From assembly GCF_001857945.1 (NCBI RefSeq), contig NZ_CP017770.1, positions 620,001-684,000 on the forward strand: DNA of 64,000 bases, in the 5' to 3' direction. Shown piece after piece: positions 9,115-18,978 of the stretch (the stretch's first letter is position 1; each line of letters starts with the position of its first letter). Origin of the DNA: Paenibacillus crassostreae (GTDB lineage: Bacteria; Bacillota; Bacilli; Paenibacillales; Paenibacillaceae). Both the position numbers and the translations under genes were made by a program. The notes below the pieces were generated by a model. The model did not search any database. It saw nothing but the letters and a program-made list of their open reading frames with translations, and was not told the origin of the DNA.

Positions 9115-9576
9115 CTACAATGATTTACTAAAAAGGTACCCAACATTAGTAAAACCAATGTGTTTATAAAATGATCGTGCAGGAGCGCGTTCTACGCGAT
9201 TTCCACTCTTAAGAAATAGAAGTTTGCTCCCATTACTCTTACTCCATTCTTCTGCGTTACGAACTAATCTCTTACCAATACCTTGGCCATGGTAATCTTT
9301 ATCTACCACAATCGAGGTGATTTGTGTTGATGGTTCAGCATTAGCATAACTTACAACATTGCGAAGGCTTATTTCACCCACAACTTTGTCATTGACTTCA
9401 GCAATCAGGGTACAATGCAAAGGACTGGATTCCATTTCTTCCATCCGTTCTTTCATCACCGCTAATGTTGTAGGGTAATTCAATTCTCTCATTAATGCAG
9501 TAAGGCGTTCCAAATCATCCCATTTAAAATTACGTATACACAACGTTGGCGTAGAAAGACTACTATTCATGGTCAA
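9115..9576 (-). CDS. GNAT-family N-acetyltransferase
   Basis: This 153-residue single-domain acetyltransferase has motif [21 protein letters not shown], with the Q/RxxGxG/A acetyl-CoA loop, and motif [17 protein letters not shown] at the C-terminus. Length and architecture are those of a stand-alone GNAT enzyme. It overlaps the 3' end of purT by 14 bases, so it is probably translated from the same mRNA; a terminator follows. The substrate cannot be told from sequence, and the neighbour purT does not indicate one. Confidence 0.85.
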   Translation of the reverse strand: MTMNSSLSTPTLCIRNFKWDDLERLTALMRELNYPTTLAVMKERMEEMESSPLHCTLIAEVNDKVVGEISLRNVVSYANAEPSTQITSIVVDKDYHGQGIGKRLVRNAEEWSKSNGSKLLFLKSGNRVERAPARSFYKHIGFTNVGYLFSKSL

Positions 9577-10750
9577 ATACCTCCACTTTCAAAAGACTGG
9601 CAGCATGCTTCGCATTTGCTCGTGCAATGTCAATATGATCAGCTGTACTCAAAGCAACAGCCATTCTTCTTCCTGGCTTCGCTTCCCCTTTACCGAAAAT
9701 CCTAACTTGAGTACGAGGTAGTGAGAGTGCTTGAGCAACTCCACTTACAACATAATTAGAACTATAACCTGAAGATTTCAATGTTGCAGATGCACCAGTT
9801 GATAGAAGTTGTACCTGTTCGATTGGTAATCCCAGAATAGCTCTTACGTGTAATGCAAACTCTGATAAATCTTGAGTCACCATGGTTACCATACCGGTAT
9901 CATGAGGACGTGGTGAGACCTCACTAAAGAGGACGCCATCTGAAGTTAAGAATAATTCCACTCCGAAAATGCCGTATCCTCCCAATTCATCCGTTATTGC
10001 TTTTGCAACAACTTGTGATTGTTTCAATTGTGCTTCACTCATCTGATGGGGTTGCCAAGACTCCACATAATCGCCATCTCTCTGTATATGGCCGATTGGT
10101 GGGCAGAACAGCGTTCCCGATACAGAACGTACAGTAAGAAGCGTAATTTCACTCTCAAAATCAACAAAAGACTCAATAATTACCCGTGTGTTTTTAGCTC
10201 GTCCACCTTCTAAAGCTGTAGTCCAACATGATTCTACATCATCTGGGGTACGGCAAACACTCTGACCTTTCCCCGATGAACTCATAATAGGTTTCACCAC
10301 ACATGGTGTGCCTAATTCCATAACAGCTGCTTTCAGTTCATCCAGATTATCCGCAAAGCGATAACCAGCCGTTGGTAAATGAAGAGTCTCTGATGCCAGA
10401 CGACGAATCCCTTCGCGATCCATCGTAAGTCGAGCAGCACGCGCAGTTGGAACCACATGAAATCCTTCATTCTCGAGCTCTAGTAGTGCATGGGTTGCAA
10501 TAGCTTCAATCTCTGGAACGATTACATCTGGTTGTTCTAGTCTTATAATCCTTTTCAATGCTTCTCCATCAAGCATATCAATCACATGCGACCTGTGGGC
10601 TACCTGCATTGCAGGAGCATCTTTATAGCGGTCCACGGCAATGGTCTCAATTCCCAAACGTTGAGCTTCAAGAACCACTTCTTTTCCTAATTCTCCACTG
10701 CCCAGCAGCAACATTTTTCTGGAATTCGCAGAAAAAGGAGCACCCCACAC
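9563..10750 (-). CDS. purT: Formate-dependent phosphoribosylglycinamide formyltransferase
   Basis: This ATP-grasp enzyme makes N-formyl-GAR from GAR, formate and ATP, the tetrahydrofolate-independent third step of purine synthesis. Visible features are the N-terminal nucleotide fold [36 protein letters not shown] (ATP-grasp loop) and the metal-binding end [24 protein letters not shown]. The open frame continues to 10837, but the family begins at WGAPFS. A GTG at 10750 (or 10753) just before that motif, behind a G-rich stretch, gives 395 residues, the usual PurT length. The GTG start is inferred. The downstream GNAT gene overlaps it. Confidence 0.88.
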   Translation of the reverse strand: MWGAPFSANSRKMLLLGSGELGKEVVLEAQRLGIETIAVDRYKDAPAMQVAHRSHVIDMLDGEALKRIIRLEQPDVIVPEIEAIATHALLELENEGFHVVPTARAARLTMDREGIRRLASETLHLPTAGYRFADNLDELKAAVMELGTPCVVKPIMSSSGKGQSVCRTPDDVESCWTTALEGGRAKNTRVIIESFVDFESEITLLTVRSVSGTLFCPPIGHIQRDGDYVESWQPHQMSEAQLKQSQVVAKAITDELGGYGIFGVELFLTSDGVLFSEVSPRPHDTGMVTMVTQDLSEFALHVRAILGLPIEQVQLLSTGASATLKSSGYSSNYVVSGVAQALSLPRTQVRIFGKGEAKPGRRMAVALSTADHIDIARANAKHAASLLKVEVFDHE

Positions 10751-10894
10751 CACTTGCCATCCCCCCCATAGATCTTTCATATCTATTCTCGGGGATTCGC
10801 AAGCAGATTGCAAGAGCACTCCACTATTTTTCAGCAAATTCTTACATAAAATTGTGACATTCTCACGAAAACATGTCGATTATTCAAATCCACT

Positions 10895-12748
10895 TTAAAT
10901 AAATCGAAATTGCGCTTCGATAAGACCATTATAGATTCCTTTTTGTTGGATCAATTCAGCGTGATTTCCTTCTTCCATAATTTCGCCATGATCCAGAACC
11001 ACAATCTTATCCGCATGCCGTATTGTTGACAGTCTATGCGCAACAATAAATGATGTTCTGCCTTGAAGTAGAACTTTCAATGCTTCTTTGATCTTTAATT
11101 CTGTCTCCGTATCAATGCTTGCTGTTGCTTCATCCAATATGAGGATGCGTGGATTAGCAAGTAATGCTCTGGCGAATGATAAAAGTTGACGTTGTCCCAT
11201 AGATAGGATATTCCCACGTTCTTCTACTTCTGTATCATATCCTTGTGGTAAATTTTGAATGAAATCATGTGCATTTACTGCTTTGGCTACAGCTTCAACT
11301 TCTTCATCCTTCGCGTCCAACCGACCGAATCGAATGTTATCTCGAATCGTACCTGAGAATATGAAGGTATCTTGCAAGACGATCCCGATCTGACTTCGTA
11401 AACTTTCCACCTTCACATCACGGATATCATATCCGTCAATGGTGATCTGTCCATCCGAAATATCATAAAAGCGACTCAACAAGTTGATAATCGTACTTTT
11501 TCCAGATCCCGTATGCCCCACTAATGCAATCGTCTGACCTGCTTCAACATTTAAGTCGATGCCTTTCAGTGCTTGACGACCTTTTTCATACTCGAATATG
11601 ACTTTCTTAAGTTCAATATCCCCTTTAATTTGAGGAAGTGAAATAGCATTAGACTTATCGTCAATGTTAGGTTTCTCATCCATAAATTCGAAAATACGTT
11701 CCGAAGAAGCCATTGCAACTAATAACTGATTATACATCTGACCTAGACGATTAATTGGATCCCAGAAGTTACCTACATAACTTGAGAAAGCTACTAGCAA
11801 ACCAATTGTTAGTTCACCTTGTTGGATTAAGTAAGCACCGAGCCAGAATAGAATCAATGTACCGAATCCACCTGTAATTTCTATCAACGGACCGAACCCT
11901 TGGTTCATCGTTGTTGCTCTATCCCATGACTTCTTCGCATCTTTGTTCATCGTATCGAAGAATTCCATGTTCTCTTGTTCTTGCGTATAGGCTTGAGTAA
12001 CACGAATCCCCTGAATCGATTCATTTAGATGTGAATTGATCCGAGATCCTTTCATCCGAACTTCCTGCCAAGCGCCCCTGATCTTCACTCTTAATTTCGT
12101 TGAAATAAAGAACATAATCGGTACGGTTATGATTACTGCAAGACCTAGCTTGAAGTTAATCAGTAATAAAATAACCATGATCCCTACGAGCTGAACGCAA
12201 TCAATCATTAAATTTACGACACCATTTGTAAAGAGCTCCTGTAATGAATTCACATCATTCGTTACTCGAACTAGGATGGAACCTGCAGGTCTTTTATCAA
12301 AGAAATTAAATGATAGCTTTTGAATATGCTTAAATAAGTCGGCACGTAGATCAAAAATAACTCGCTGTCCAATAATATTCATATACTTAATACGATAAGA
12401 TGAAGCTATCCACTGAACAACATATAATACTAGTATCGCTGCAGCAAGCATGTATAACATCTTTAGACTAGGGCTAGCAGATGAAATTGCTTTATCGATC
12501 GCCAAACTGGTCAAAAAAGGCACTGTCAATTTCGTGATCGTTCCTAGAACCATCATTAAACCAATCAGCGGTAACAATTGTTTCGCATATGGTTTCATAT
12601 ATGCAAACAATCTGCGGAATTGACCCCAATCAAATGCTTTATCAATGATGTCATCATCCTGATAGACGAACCTTGCTCCACCTTTTTTGATGGCATTTGG
12701 TTCCTTCATTTGTTCTTTCTCAATTCCTCCATTGGTGACTGTACTCAT
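10895..12748 (-). CDS. Heterodimeric ABC exporter, subunit with catalytic Glu
   Basis: This 617-residue ABC exporter half has six TM segments (residues about 45-340) and a C-terminal ATPase. Walker A is GHTGSGKST, Walker B ILILDEATASID with the catalytic Glu intact, and the ABC signature is altered to LSMGQRQ. The partner gene upstream overlaps by 4 bases and has the complementary defects. Together they would form one consensus and one degenerate ATP site, as in BmrCD/YheIH, YknUV-like pairs and TM287/288, which export drugs or lipids. Substrate is unknown. No clear hairpin is visible in the 57-base gap before it. Confidence 0.88.
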   Translation of the reverse strand: MSTVTNGGIEKEQMKEPNAIKKGGARFVYQDDDIIDKAFDWGQFRRLFAYMKPYAKQLLPLIGLMMVLGTITKLTVPFLTSLAIDKAISSASPSLKMLYMLAAAILVLYVVQWIASSYRIKYMNIIGQRVIFDLRADLFKHIQKLSFNFFDKRPAGSILVRVTNDVNSLQELFTNGVVNLMIDCVQLVGIMVILLLINFKLGLAVIITVPIMFFISTKLRVKIRGAWQEVRMKGSRINSHLNESIQGIRVTQAYTQEQENMEFFDTMNKDAKKSWDRATTMNQGFGPLIEITGGFGTLILFWLGAYLIQQGELTIGLLVAFSSYVGNFWDPINRLGQMYNQLLVAMASSERIFEFMDEKPNIDDKSNAISLPQIKGDIELKKVIFEYEKGRQALKGIDLNVEAGQTIALVGHTGSGKSTIINLLSRFYDISDGQITIDGYDIRDVKVESLRSQIGIVLQDTFIFSGTIRDNIRFGRLDAKDEEVEAVAKAVNAHDFIQNLPQGYDTEVEERGNILSMGQRQLLSFARALLANPRILILDEATASIDTETELKIKEALKVLLQGRTSFIVAHRLSTIRHADKIVVLDHGEIMEEGNHAELIQQKGIYNGLIEAQFRFI

Positions 12749-14517
12749 GATCTCACCTGCTTTTCTGCTTCCCCGGGTATTCGGGAGATATGGTCAGCGT
12801 ACTGGATTTGGTAAACATCTTGATAAGGGCCCGGTACACTAATTAAATATTCATGTTTACCTCTTTGTACAACCTTACCTTCATCTAACACTAGAATTTC
12901 ATCCGCATGCCGCAGTGATGAAATACGATGGGCAATAATAAATGTTGTACGCCCTTTCATAACTTCTTGGAATCCGGACTGAATCTCATGTTCTGTTTCC
13001 ATATCAACCGCACTTGTTGCATCATCTAGAATGAGAATCTTAGGATTCTTTAATAGAGCGCGAGCAATAGCAATACGTTGCTTCTGACCACCTGAAAGCC
13101 CCATTCCACGTTCTCCAACAATCGTATTATAACCATCAGGCATTTCCATAATAAACTCATGAGCTTTCGCTAACTCTGCTGCGCGAATAATTTCGTCCAT
13201 AGAAACATTCTTCAACCCATATGAGATATTATTCTGAATGCTTGATGAGAATAGGAAAGTTTCTTGAAACACAGAAGCAATCTGGTTCCGCAGACTATAA
13301 ACTGTAATATCACGTATATCTATTCCGTCAAGCTTAATATTTCCTTCATTCACGTTATAAGCATGCATCAATAATTGAATGATCGTTGATTTACCTGAAC
13401 CCGTTCCACCGAGGAATCCAATGACCGAACCTGATGGAGCATCAAAATTAATATCTTTTACTGCTGGTACTGCATTTCCATAGGCAAAGGTAACATGATC
13501 AAACGTAATATGTCCCTGTACATCTTCTGACTTCAACTCTTTTGCATCTTCGCGGTCTTTAACATCTATTGGATGGTTAAGTAATTCTAATACACGCTCG
13601 CCTGATGCCTCAGACTGAGTATAGTTGTTAATTAGGAATCCAATATTCCACATAGGACCGATTATGTACCAGATCAAACTGAAGAATGCAACCAATTCTC
13701 CTAATGAGAGTGTTCCGTTAATAACAAAAGTTCCCCCGACCGTTAGCAGTAAGACTACACTAATTGAAGCTAGGAACTCCATGAGCGGGAAAAAATGACT
13801 CCATAAGGTAGAAGTAAAGATTTGGTTCGTCTTATACCGTTCATTACGAATGGAAAATTTCTCAACTTCATGTGGCTCACGCGCAAAAGATTTCACCGTT
13901 CTAACTCCGGTAACATTCTCTTGTACGGCAGTAGTCAGAGAACTTAGTGCTAAACGCATTTCTCGGAATGCAGGATGGATTTTCCCTTCAAATCTCAATG
14001 CTACAACGATTAAAAAGGGAACGCTTACCATTGTGCATAGTGTGAGCTGCCAGTTAATGGAGAACATCATTATAGAACCAAATAACACCATTAACCCAGT
14101 GTTCATCATTTGTGCTAATCCGAATCCAATAAAGTTACGAATGGCTTCTAGATCCCCCGTTAGACGAGACATAAGATCCCCTGTCTTGGCAGTATCATAA
14201 TAACGAAAAGATAGATATTGCAATTTCTCATAACATGCATTTCGTAAACGATATGCTAAATGATTCCCCAATCTACCTCCTAATGTTCCACTCACAAATT
14301 GCATGAGCGCCTTTGCGATTACGACAAGTATGACACTAATAGCAAGCATCGGAACTTTGTCGAACTGCTTAGGTACAATCGCGTCATCAATCAATCTGCT
14401 AAGTAGTATGGGCGTTACTAAACCTAGCGCAGTTGCAATGGCCAATGCAAAGATCGATAAGTACAAGAACTTTCTTTTGTCCCAGAAGAAGCTCTGCAGT
14501 TGCCTTAGTACATTCAT
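12745..14517 (-). CDS. Heterodimeric ABC exporter, subunit with degenerate Walker B
   Basis: This 590-residue ABC exporter half has six TM segments (residues about 15-300) and a C-terminal ATPase with Walker A GGTGSGKST and canonical signature LSGGQKQR. Walker B is ILILDDATSAVD, where the catalytic Glu is Asp. This places its Walker site opposite the altered LSMGQ signature of the partner, forming the degenerate site. The start at 14517 has a GGAGGAG site. The ~250-base upstream region holds a possible leader peptide. The gene order (Asp subunit first, Glu subunit second, ATGA overlap) fits B. subtilis-type multidrug pairs. Confidence 0.87.
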   Translation of the reverse strand: MNVLRQLQSFFWDKRKFLYLSIFALAIATALGLVTPILLSRLIDDAIVPKQFDKVPMLAISVILVVIAKALMQFVSGTLGGRLGNHLAYRLRNACYEKLQYLSFRYYDTAKTGDLMSRLTGDLEAIRNFIGFGLAQMMNTGLMVLFGSIMMFSINWQLTLCTMVSVPFLIVVALRFEGKIHPAFREMRLALSSLTTAVQENVTGVRTVKSFAREPHEVEKFSIRNERYKTNQIFTSTLWSHFFPLMEFLASISVVLLLTVGGTFVINGTLSLGELVAFFSLIWYIIGPMWNIGFLINNYTQSEASGERVLELLNHPIDVKDREDAKELKSEDVQGHITFDHVTFAYGNAVPAVKDINFDAPSGSVIGFLGGTGSGKSTIIQLLMHAYNVNEGNIKLDGIDIRDITVYSLRNQIASVFQETFLFSSSIQNNISYGLKNVSMDEIIRAAELAKAHEFIMEMPDGYNTIVGERGMGLSGGQKQRIAIARALLKNPKILILDDATSAVDMETEHEIQSGFQEVMKGRTTFIIAHRISSLRHADEILVLDEGKVVQRGKHEYLISVPGPYQDVYQIQYADHISRIPGEAEKQVRS

Positions 14518-14549
14518 GTTTCTCCTCCTTTAGATGCGTAAGCTCCATA

Positions 14550-14627
14550 TCATACATTTATAAATTTGTGAACATTAATGAAGTTTAACACCGTCCTCGG
14601 AAGCGAGCAAAGGCCAAACATCATCAT
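14550..14627 (-). CDS. Possible leader peptide upstream of the ABC exporter pair
   Basis: A 25-codon frame begins with three ATG codons (MMMFGLCSLP) at 14627 and stops at 14550, 32 bases before the exporter start. The ribosome site is weak. The B. subtilis bmrCD exporter is controlled by translation of a leader peptide (BmrB), which makes a small frame here worth noting. Nothing else proves that it is translated. The rest of the 14518-14770 gap holds the exporter promoter region and a terminator for the dynamin gene. Confidence 0.25.
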   Translation of the reverse strand: MMMFGLCSLPRTVLNFINVHKFINV

Positions 14628-14732
14628 AATTAGCCCCGTTTCGGATCCTTCTGCCAATTGCACCAAATAATCAATATTTACTTATTAAATGTTCCAGTTT
14701 CCTTCATATTCCTAACTAATTTGAACAAAAGA

Positions 14733-14759
14733 AAGGAAACGCCATAAAAGCGCTTCCTT
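14733..14759 (-). terminator. Terminator of the dynamin gene
   Basis: The arms 14733-14742 and 14750-14759 pair over 10 bp with one mismatch or G-U. A T-rich stretch follows on the minus strand, 12 bases past the dynamin stop. Confidence 0.6.
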
Positions 14760-14770
14760 ATTCCTTCTAT

Positions 14771-17700
14771 TTATCTAGTTAAGTCATTCATGACTTGCTC
14801 GAATATGATCAAATTCTTACTTAATTCTTGCCATTGACCAAGAGAATCTGCTCCTTGCAACGTCTCTTCCATCACATTATAACTTTCCTGTAATTGTTCG
14901 CTGAGTACAGAACCTCGACGATGAAGAGCCTGCTGAAATTCCGTATTATAAAAGTTAGCTAAATATTGTTGTCGTGATTGAACAACTTCTGCGATCGCCT
15001 CTTTCAATGTTGGTTCAATATCATGACGTAGTTTCTCTCGACCCTTCCCTTCAAAGAATGCTTTTGGTGACTTGAAAATATGCCATACTGCTTGCCAATC
15101 CATAGATTGATGAAAATGACTTGCTTGGATATTAGGAAGTTCCCAATCCTTAACTTCCTTTAGGTTAGTTAACAATATACCTTCATCTAGTTCTTGGAGT
15201 TGTTCGCTTAAGCGACTCGCTGCTTCATCTAGAATCTTTTTTGACTGCAACTCAAGTCTCAAGGTGGTAGCCCATACTTCTTGGTCAATCTCTCTTAATA
15301 AGATTTGTTCTAACTCACGACCACAATCCATGTAGATTTCTTTCAAAGAACCAGCTCCATCACGAAGTACGGATGGGTGAAAGGATTCTTGAAAGAATGT
15401 CCCTATGCGATAATAGATCCGTTGTCGCACATGAAATAGCAATTCTTTCGTTTCTTGTTCGATGTCCTTCTCGACGCCTTCCATCTTCTCAAACTGACTT
15501 AATAATCTACTTGCATCGATCCATGTCTTAGCTAACTCCTGACGTTGTACCCCTCTGGTAACCTCATCTTGTCGTGATATACGATCCCACTCATCTGCAC
15601 GCATTCGTGCTGAGGTAATCTCCTGTCTGGCTGCTTGGATGGATAATCCAGGCAGCTCTTTCCCTGCGAAATCATTCAAGGAGTTCTCAAAAGCCGTAAA
15701 TCCTGAATGCAGTTGTAATGAATCATCACCACTGATCTTCCCCTTCAATGCTTGCATACTGGATAAAGCATAAATATGTGGGGAACCAATACCACTACTC
15801 CGCAAATTTAATTTCACATGTTCCTTCACTTGCTCTAACTCATCACTAGAGCCAGCCAAGTCTGAAGCATTAATAATGAAATACATCTTATCCAGTGCGA
15901 AGCTATCTTTCACTCTCCCTAATTGGGATAGAAATTGTCTGTCTCCTTTAGTAAAGGCATGATTGTAATACGTGACAAACACGATCGCATCCGCATATTT
16001 CATATATTGAAAAGTCACACCTGTATGACGTGCATGCAGAGAATCTGCTCCTGGTGTATCCACGAGAATAATTCCTTGTTCCGTTAGATCGCAACTGTAG
16101 AATAAATCGATCCGCTCCACAAAACATGATTTGCTCTCATCTGCCACAAAAGCTCGATACTGTGCAAGATCAACAGATTGAACTGAACCTAACCGTTTCT
16201 CAGCATCTTTCCATCCGGCACTAGCCGCTTTTAGAAAAGTATAATGTGGTAATCCAGCAGGATGGATTCCATCAGAAGTGATATGATTTACAGTCTGACA
16301 CCAATCCAATGGATCTGGTGTCCCGAGATGAAGGATTTCGAATGATATCCTTAAATCTTCCATCCATGATTCACGAGATTTCATGATAACATGCGCCGTA
16401 CCATGTTTCATCTCGCCTTGAGGCGCGAGAATACGATTGATCGCTGCGGTGGTAGGATGCGGCGATACGGGCAATACATCTTCGCCGAGCAAGGCGTTGG
16501 CGAAGGATGACTTGCCGGCGCTGAAGGCACCGAACAGCGCCAGTGTGAACGTGCCGCTATGTAGCGCGGCGGCACGTTCAGTAATCCCCCGCGCGGCCGT
16601 TGCCATCGCGGGGTACTGCCCGAGCAGTGCGGCAGCGCCTTGCAGTTGCGCGGCCGCATCTGCTAAGCGCTGGCGGCGGCCTCCGGCAGCGCCGCCAGTT
16701 GCCCCGCCGCTTCGCGGTGGCGGGGCGAGCGCGGGCGCGACGCGAAGCGCGCCCAAAAGTGCGGAAGCCGCCACCGCCGGGGCGGGCGGCCGTAGGGGCC
16801 CCACCACCGGCAGGATGCCGGGGGTGAGGGCTTGGCGCGGCGGCAGCAGCTCCGCTAGAGCTGCCGCATGCGCTGCTTCCTCCCGCAGCAATGCTGCATA
16901 GCGGGAGGAAGCGGCCGACTGCTGCTGCAGGTCGGCCATGCGGGCCCGTAATTGCTGCAGCTCGCGCGCAGCAGCCTCCTCGAGCAGCAGCAGAAGCTGC
17001 TCGTGGAACTCCGTCACTCTACGACGATAGTGACTCTTAATCAGTTCAGACACAGTAGTACAATAATTCAAAACATACTCGCCAGATAGCGTAGCCTCAT
17101 TTTGATATGCATTGGACACCATCGCCTCATCTATGGAAGGGATGAATAAATCCAGTTTCTTTTGCCATTCCACACTCCATAGATCATGTTTCGCTGCCCA
17201 TTCAGATATCAAATGGCGAACATGATATTCTACCTGTGATGCTACTCGTTCTCCCAGATGGTTGAGAAATTGATTCTTCCTTTGTTCTTGCTCGACAAGC
17301 GTCTTATTTCCTACAAGCCATAACCCTTTCTTAAATCCAGGTCTACGGCTCTCTAAATAAAGCTGTGCTAGTTCTCTCATCTCAGCTGGCATTAAGTTTG
17401 AATTGTCTAACAATTTATTCAACTCAATACGTATTAATTCTCGTTCATTTTGTGACGCTCCCTCAAGATGTGTCTGCTCAAGTTCCAAGGAAGCTTTCTG
17501 AGCCTCAATCTGACCTAACCACTCTTCTCCTCCTAGTTCCTCCAACAGACTCTCTTTCTCCATATCTAGTGATTGTGTATATTGTTCTAAATGCTCTTCA
17601 GCCACATGTTGAACCGAACAAGAAACACTATAATCCACTAATACTTCTCTCTGAACAATTAAATCAGTTATTAATGACTTCAATCGATCATGCTGATTAT

Positions 17701-18457
17701 ATGGATGATTCATTTCCTTCAAAGAATTATACAGAATCCCTTCATAAGCCACCTGCCAACGTTCAAAGGCTGTGACCACTTCTTCATGATACCCTAGAAA
17801 AGATAACTCATGCTCTTGATGTTTATCGATTTGATTCACAATCAAATACAAAGGTTTACCCCAATCAGATAGACTCTTCGCAAACATTAAGTTATTCTCT
17901 GATTGAACATGGTTATAATCCATCACATATAGAACAACATCCGCTAAATGAAGTGCTGAGTGAGTAGCCTTCTGATGTCCATCATCTGTAGAGTCCACTC
18001 CGGGTGTGTCCATTAGCACAGTATTTGCACCTAGAAAAGGAATATGATCCCATACCTCGATCGAAGAATATTCACCACCGTTCTTACAATAATCATCAAG
18101 TTGTGTTGTTGATACTTCAAGTGGCATTAGTTCTTCATGACTAGCATCTACATCCGTTGGAACGGCAGGATATATGATTGCATGAGAAACTCCATTGCGA
18201 ATCATGACAACATTAGCACTTGTAGGAACTGGACCAGAAGGTAAAATAGTCATTCCACATAACTTATTAATTAGACTTGATTTTCCCGCTGAGAAATGAC
18301 CACACACTGCAATTGTAAATTCCCCAGCTCTTTTCTTACGCATGAGATCATTGATCGCTTGACTACTTTTCCAATCTCCCCAAGCGGATAACTTATGATG
18401 AAGCGTTTCCAATTGTTCTAATCCATTTTTAATATTATTTTGTGTTCCTACCACCAT
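14771..18457 (-). CDS. dynA: Double bacterial dynamin-like GTPase (DynA type)
   Basis: This is a 1228-residue fusion of two dynamin-like GTPases, the DynA/YpbR architecture (B. subtilis DynA 1193 residues), which fuses and protects the membrane under stress. G domain 1 has P-loop CGHFSAGKSSLINKL, switch MDTPGVDSTDDG and VNQIDKH. G domain 2 has P-loop FGAFSAGKSSFANALLG, VDTPGADSLHARH and INASDLAGS. Long coiled helices follow each G domain. The open frame extends to 18520, but the ATG at 18457 (MVVGTQNN), behind AAGGGAG, fits better. An Ala/Pro/Arg-rich linker and the second P-loop are encoded by a very GC-rich block, described separately. The reading frame is unbroken through it. It stands alone between two terminators. 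Confidence 0.85.
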   Translation of the reverse strand: MVVGTQNNIKNGLEQLETLHHKLSAWGDWKSSQAINDLMRKKRAGEFTIAVCGHFSAGKSSLINKLCGMTILPSGPVPTSANVVMIRNGVSHAIIYPAVPTDVDASHEELMPLEVSTTQLDDYCKNGGEYSSIEVWDHIPFLGANTVLMDTPGVDSTDDGHQKATHSALHLADVVLYVMDYNHVQSENNLMFAKSLSDWGKPLYLIVNQIDKHQEHELSFLGYHEEVVTAFERWQVAYEGILYNSLKEMNHPYNQHDRLKSLITDLIVQREVLVDYSVSCSVQHVAEEHLEQYTQSLDMEKESLLEELGGEEWLGQIEAQKASLELEQTHLEGASQNERELIRIELNKLLDNSNLMPAEMRELAQLYLESRRPGFKKGLWLVGNKTLVEQEQRKNQFLNHLGERVASQVEYHVRHLISEWAAKHDLWSVEWQKKLDLFIPSIDEAMVSNAYQNEATLSGEYVLNYCTTVSELIKSHYRRRVTEFHEQLLLLLEEAAARELQQLRARMADLQQQSAASSRYAALLREEAAHAAALAELLPPRQALTPGILPVVGPLRPPAPAVAASALLGALRVAPALAPPPRSGGATGGAAGGRRQRLADAAAQLQGAAALLGQYPAMATAARGITERAAALHSGTFTLALFGAFSAGKSSFANALLGEDVLPVSPHPTTAAINRILAPQGEMKHGTAHVIMKSRESWMEDLRISFEILHLGTPDPLDWCQTVNHITSDGIHPAGLPHYTFLKAASAGWKDAEKRLGSVQSVDLAQYRAFVADESKSCFVERIDLFYSCDLTEQGIILVDTPGADSLHARHTGVTFQYMKYADAIVFVTYYNHAFTKGDRQFLSQLGRVKDSFALDKMYFIINASDLAGSSDELEQVKEHVKLNLRSSGIGSPHIYALSSMQALKGKISGDDSLQLHSGFTAFENSLNDFAGKELPGLSIQAARQEITSARMRADEWDRISRQDEVTRGVQRQELAKTWIDASRLLSQFEKMEGVEKDIEQETKELLFHVRQRIYYRIGTFFQESFHPSVLRDGAGSLKEIYMDCGRELEQILLREIDQEVWATTLRLELQSKKILDEAASRLSEQLQELDEGILLTNLKEVKDWELPNIQASHFHQSMDWQAVWHIFKSPKAFFEGKGREKLRHDIEPTLKEAIAEVVQSRQQYLANFYNTEFQQALHRRGSVLSEQLQESYNVMEETLQGADSLGQWQELSKNLIIFEQVMNDLTR
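16430..17015 (-). other. GC-rich block inside dynA
   Basis: Between about 16430 and 17015 the composition jumps abruptly: 50 of 60 bases are G or C at 16681-16740, against 23 of 60 at 17701-17760 in the same gene. It covers roughly residues 480-675: an Ala-rich helix, a Pro/Gly/Arg linker and the conserved P-loop of G domain 2. The bias also affects synonymous positions in the conserved P-loop part, so it is not explained by amino-acid content alone. Confidence 0.85.
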
Positions 18458-18603
18458 GAACAAATTCGCTCCCTTATGAACATACTGATCTCCATATATA
18501 TGGTAGAATACTTCAATCAACCATTGTGATCATTTTCATTGAAATATCTATATCTTAACATTTCATATCCTTTTGGGAAATCCTTTGTCCCCGTTTAATG
18601 ACA

Positions 18604-18648
18604 CAAAAAAATAAAACCGAAGAATATTCTCCGGTTTTATTTTTTTAT
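18604..18648. terminator. Bidirectional terminator
   Basis: AAAACCG and CGGTTTT arms flank AAGAATATTCT, with an A-run before and a T-run after. It serves the small gene at 18674 on the minus strand and is symmetric enough to work in both directions. Confidence 0.8.
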
Positions 18649-18673
18649 TCGTTTGTAAGTACCGCTTTAACTA

Positions 18674-18946
18674 TTAAAGAACAGCACCCTCTAGATCAGG
18701 AATCAATATTTCAAATACAGAACCATGTTGGAGAATCGTCACACCACGTGATTTATCTCTCATAACTACAACTTCTGGTTTCTGTGACATACGTTCGAAA
18801 TAATGTTCTGGTACTTCTCCGGAGTGGCTGACCGTGATGCCCTCCACTTCCTTCTCTTCATTCTCTGCAAATTCAGCATCAACAATCGTCTCGAAAATAT
18901 CGGAAAATTGTTCAAAATTGTTTGTATATACGGAAATACATTTCAT
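18674..18946 (-). CDS. Conserved small protein of unknown function
   Basis: This 90-residue soluble acidic protein begins MKCISVYTNNFEQFSDIF and contains EVEGITVSHSGEVPEHYFERM and a C-terminal VTILQHGSVFEILIP. No signal peptide, membrane segment or known catalytic motif is visible. It has its own terminator and follows nth by 32 bases in the same direction, so it may be the second gene of an nth transcript. Similar short proteins in paenibacilli carry uninformative names. No function is assigned. Confidence 0.65.
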   Translation of the reverse strand: MKCISVYTNNFEQFSDIFETIVDAEFAENEEKEVEGITVSHSGEVPEHYFERMSQKPEVVVMRDKSRGVTILQHGSVFEILIPDLEGAVL

Positions 18947-18978
18947 CTAAATCCCATCCTTCTCCATCTCTAATGTCA

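Noticed and set aside
16408..16901. Several long frames on both strands in the GC-rich block of dynA
   Set aside because: High GC makes stop codons scarce; these frames have no ribosome sites and are Ala/Arg/Pro-rich shadows of the dynamin frame.
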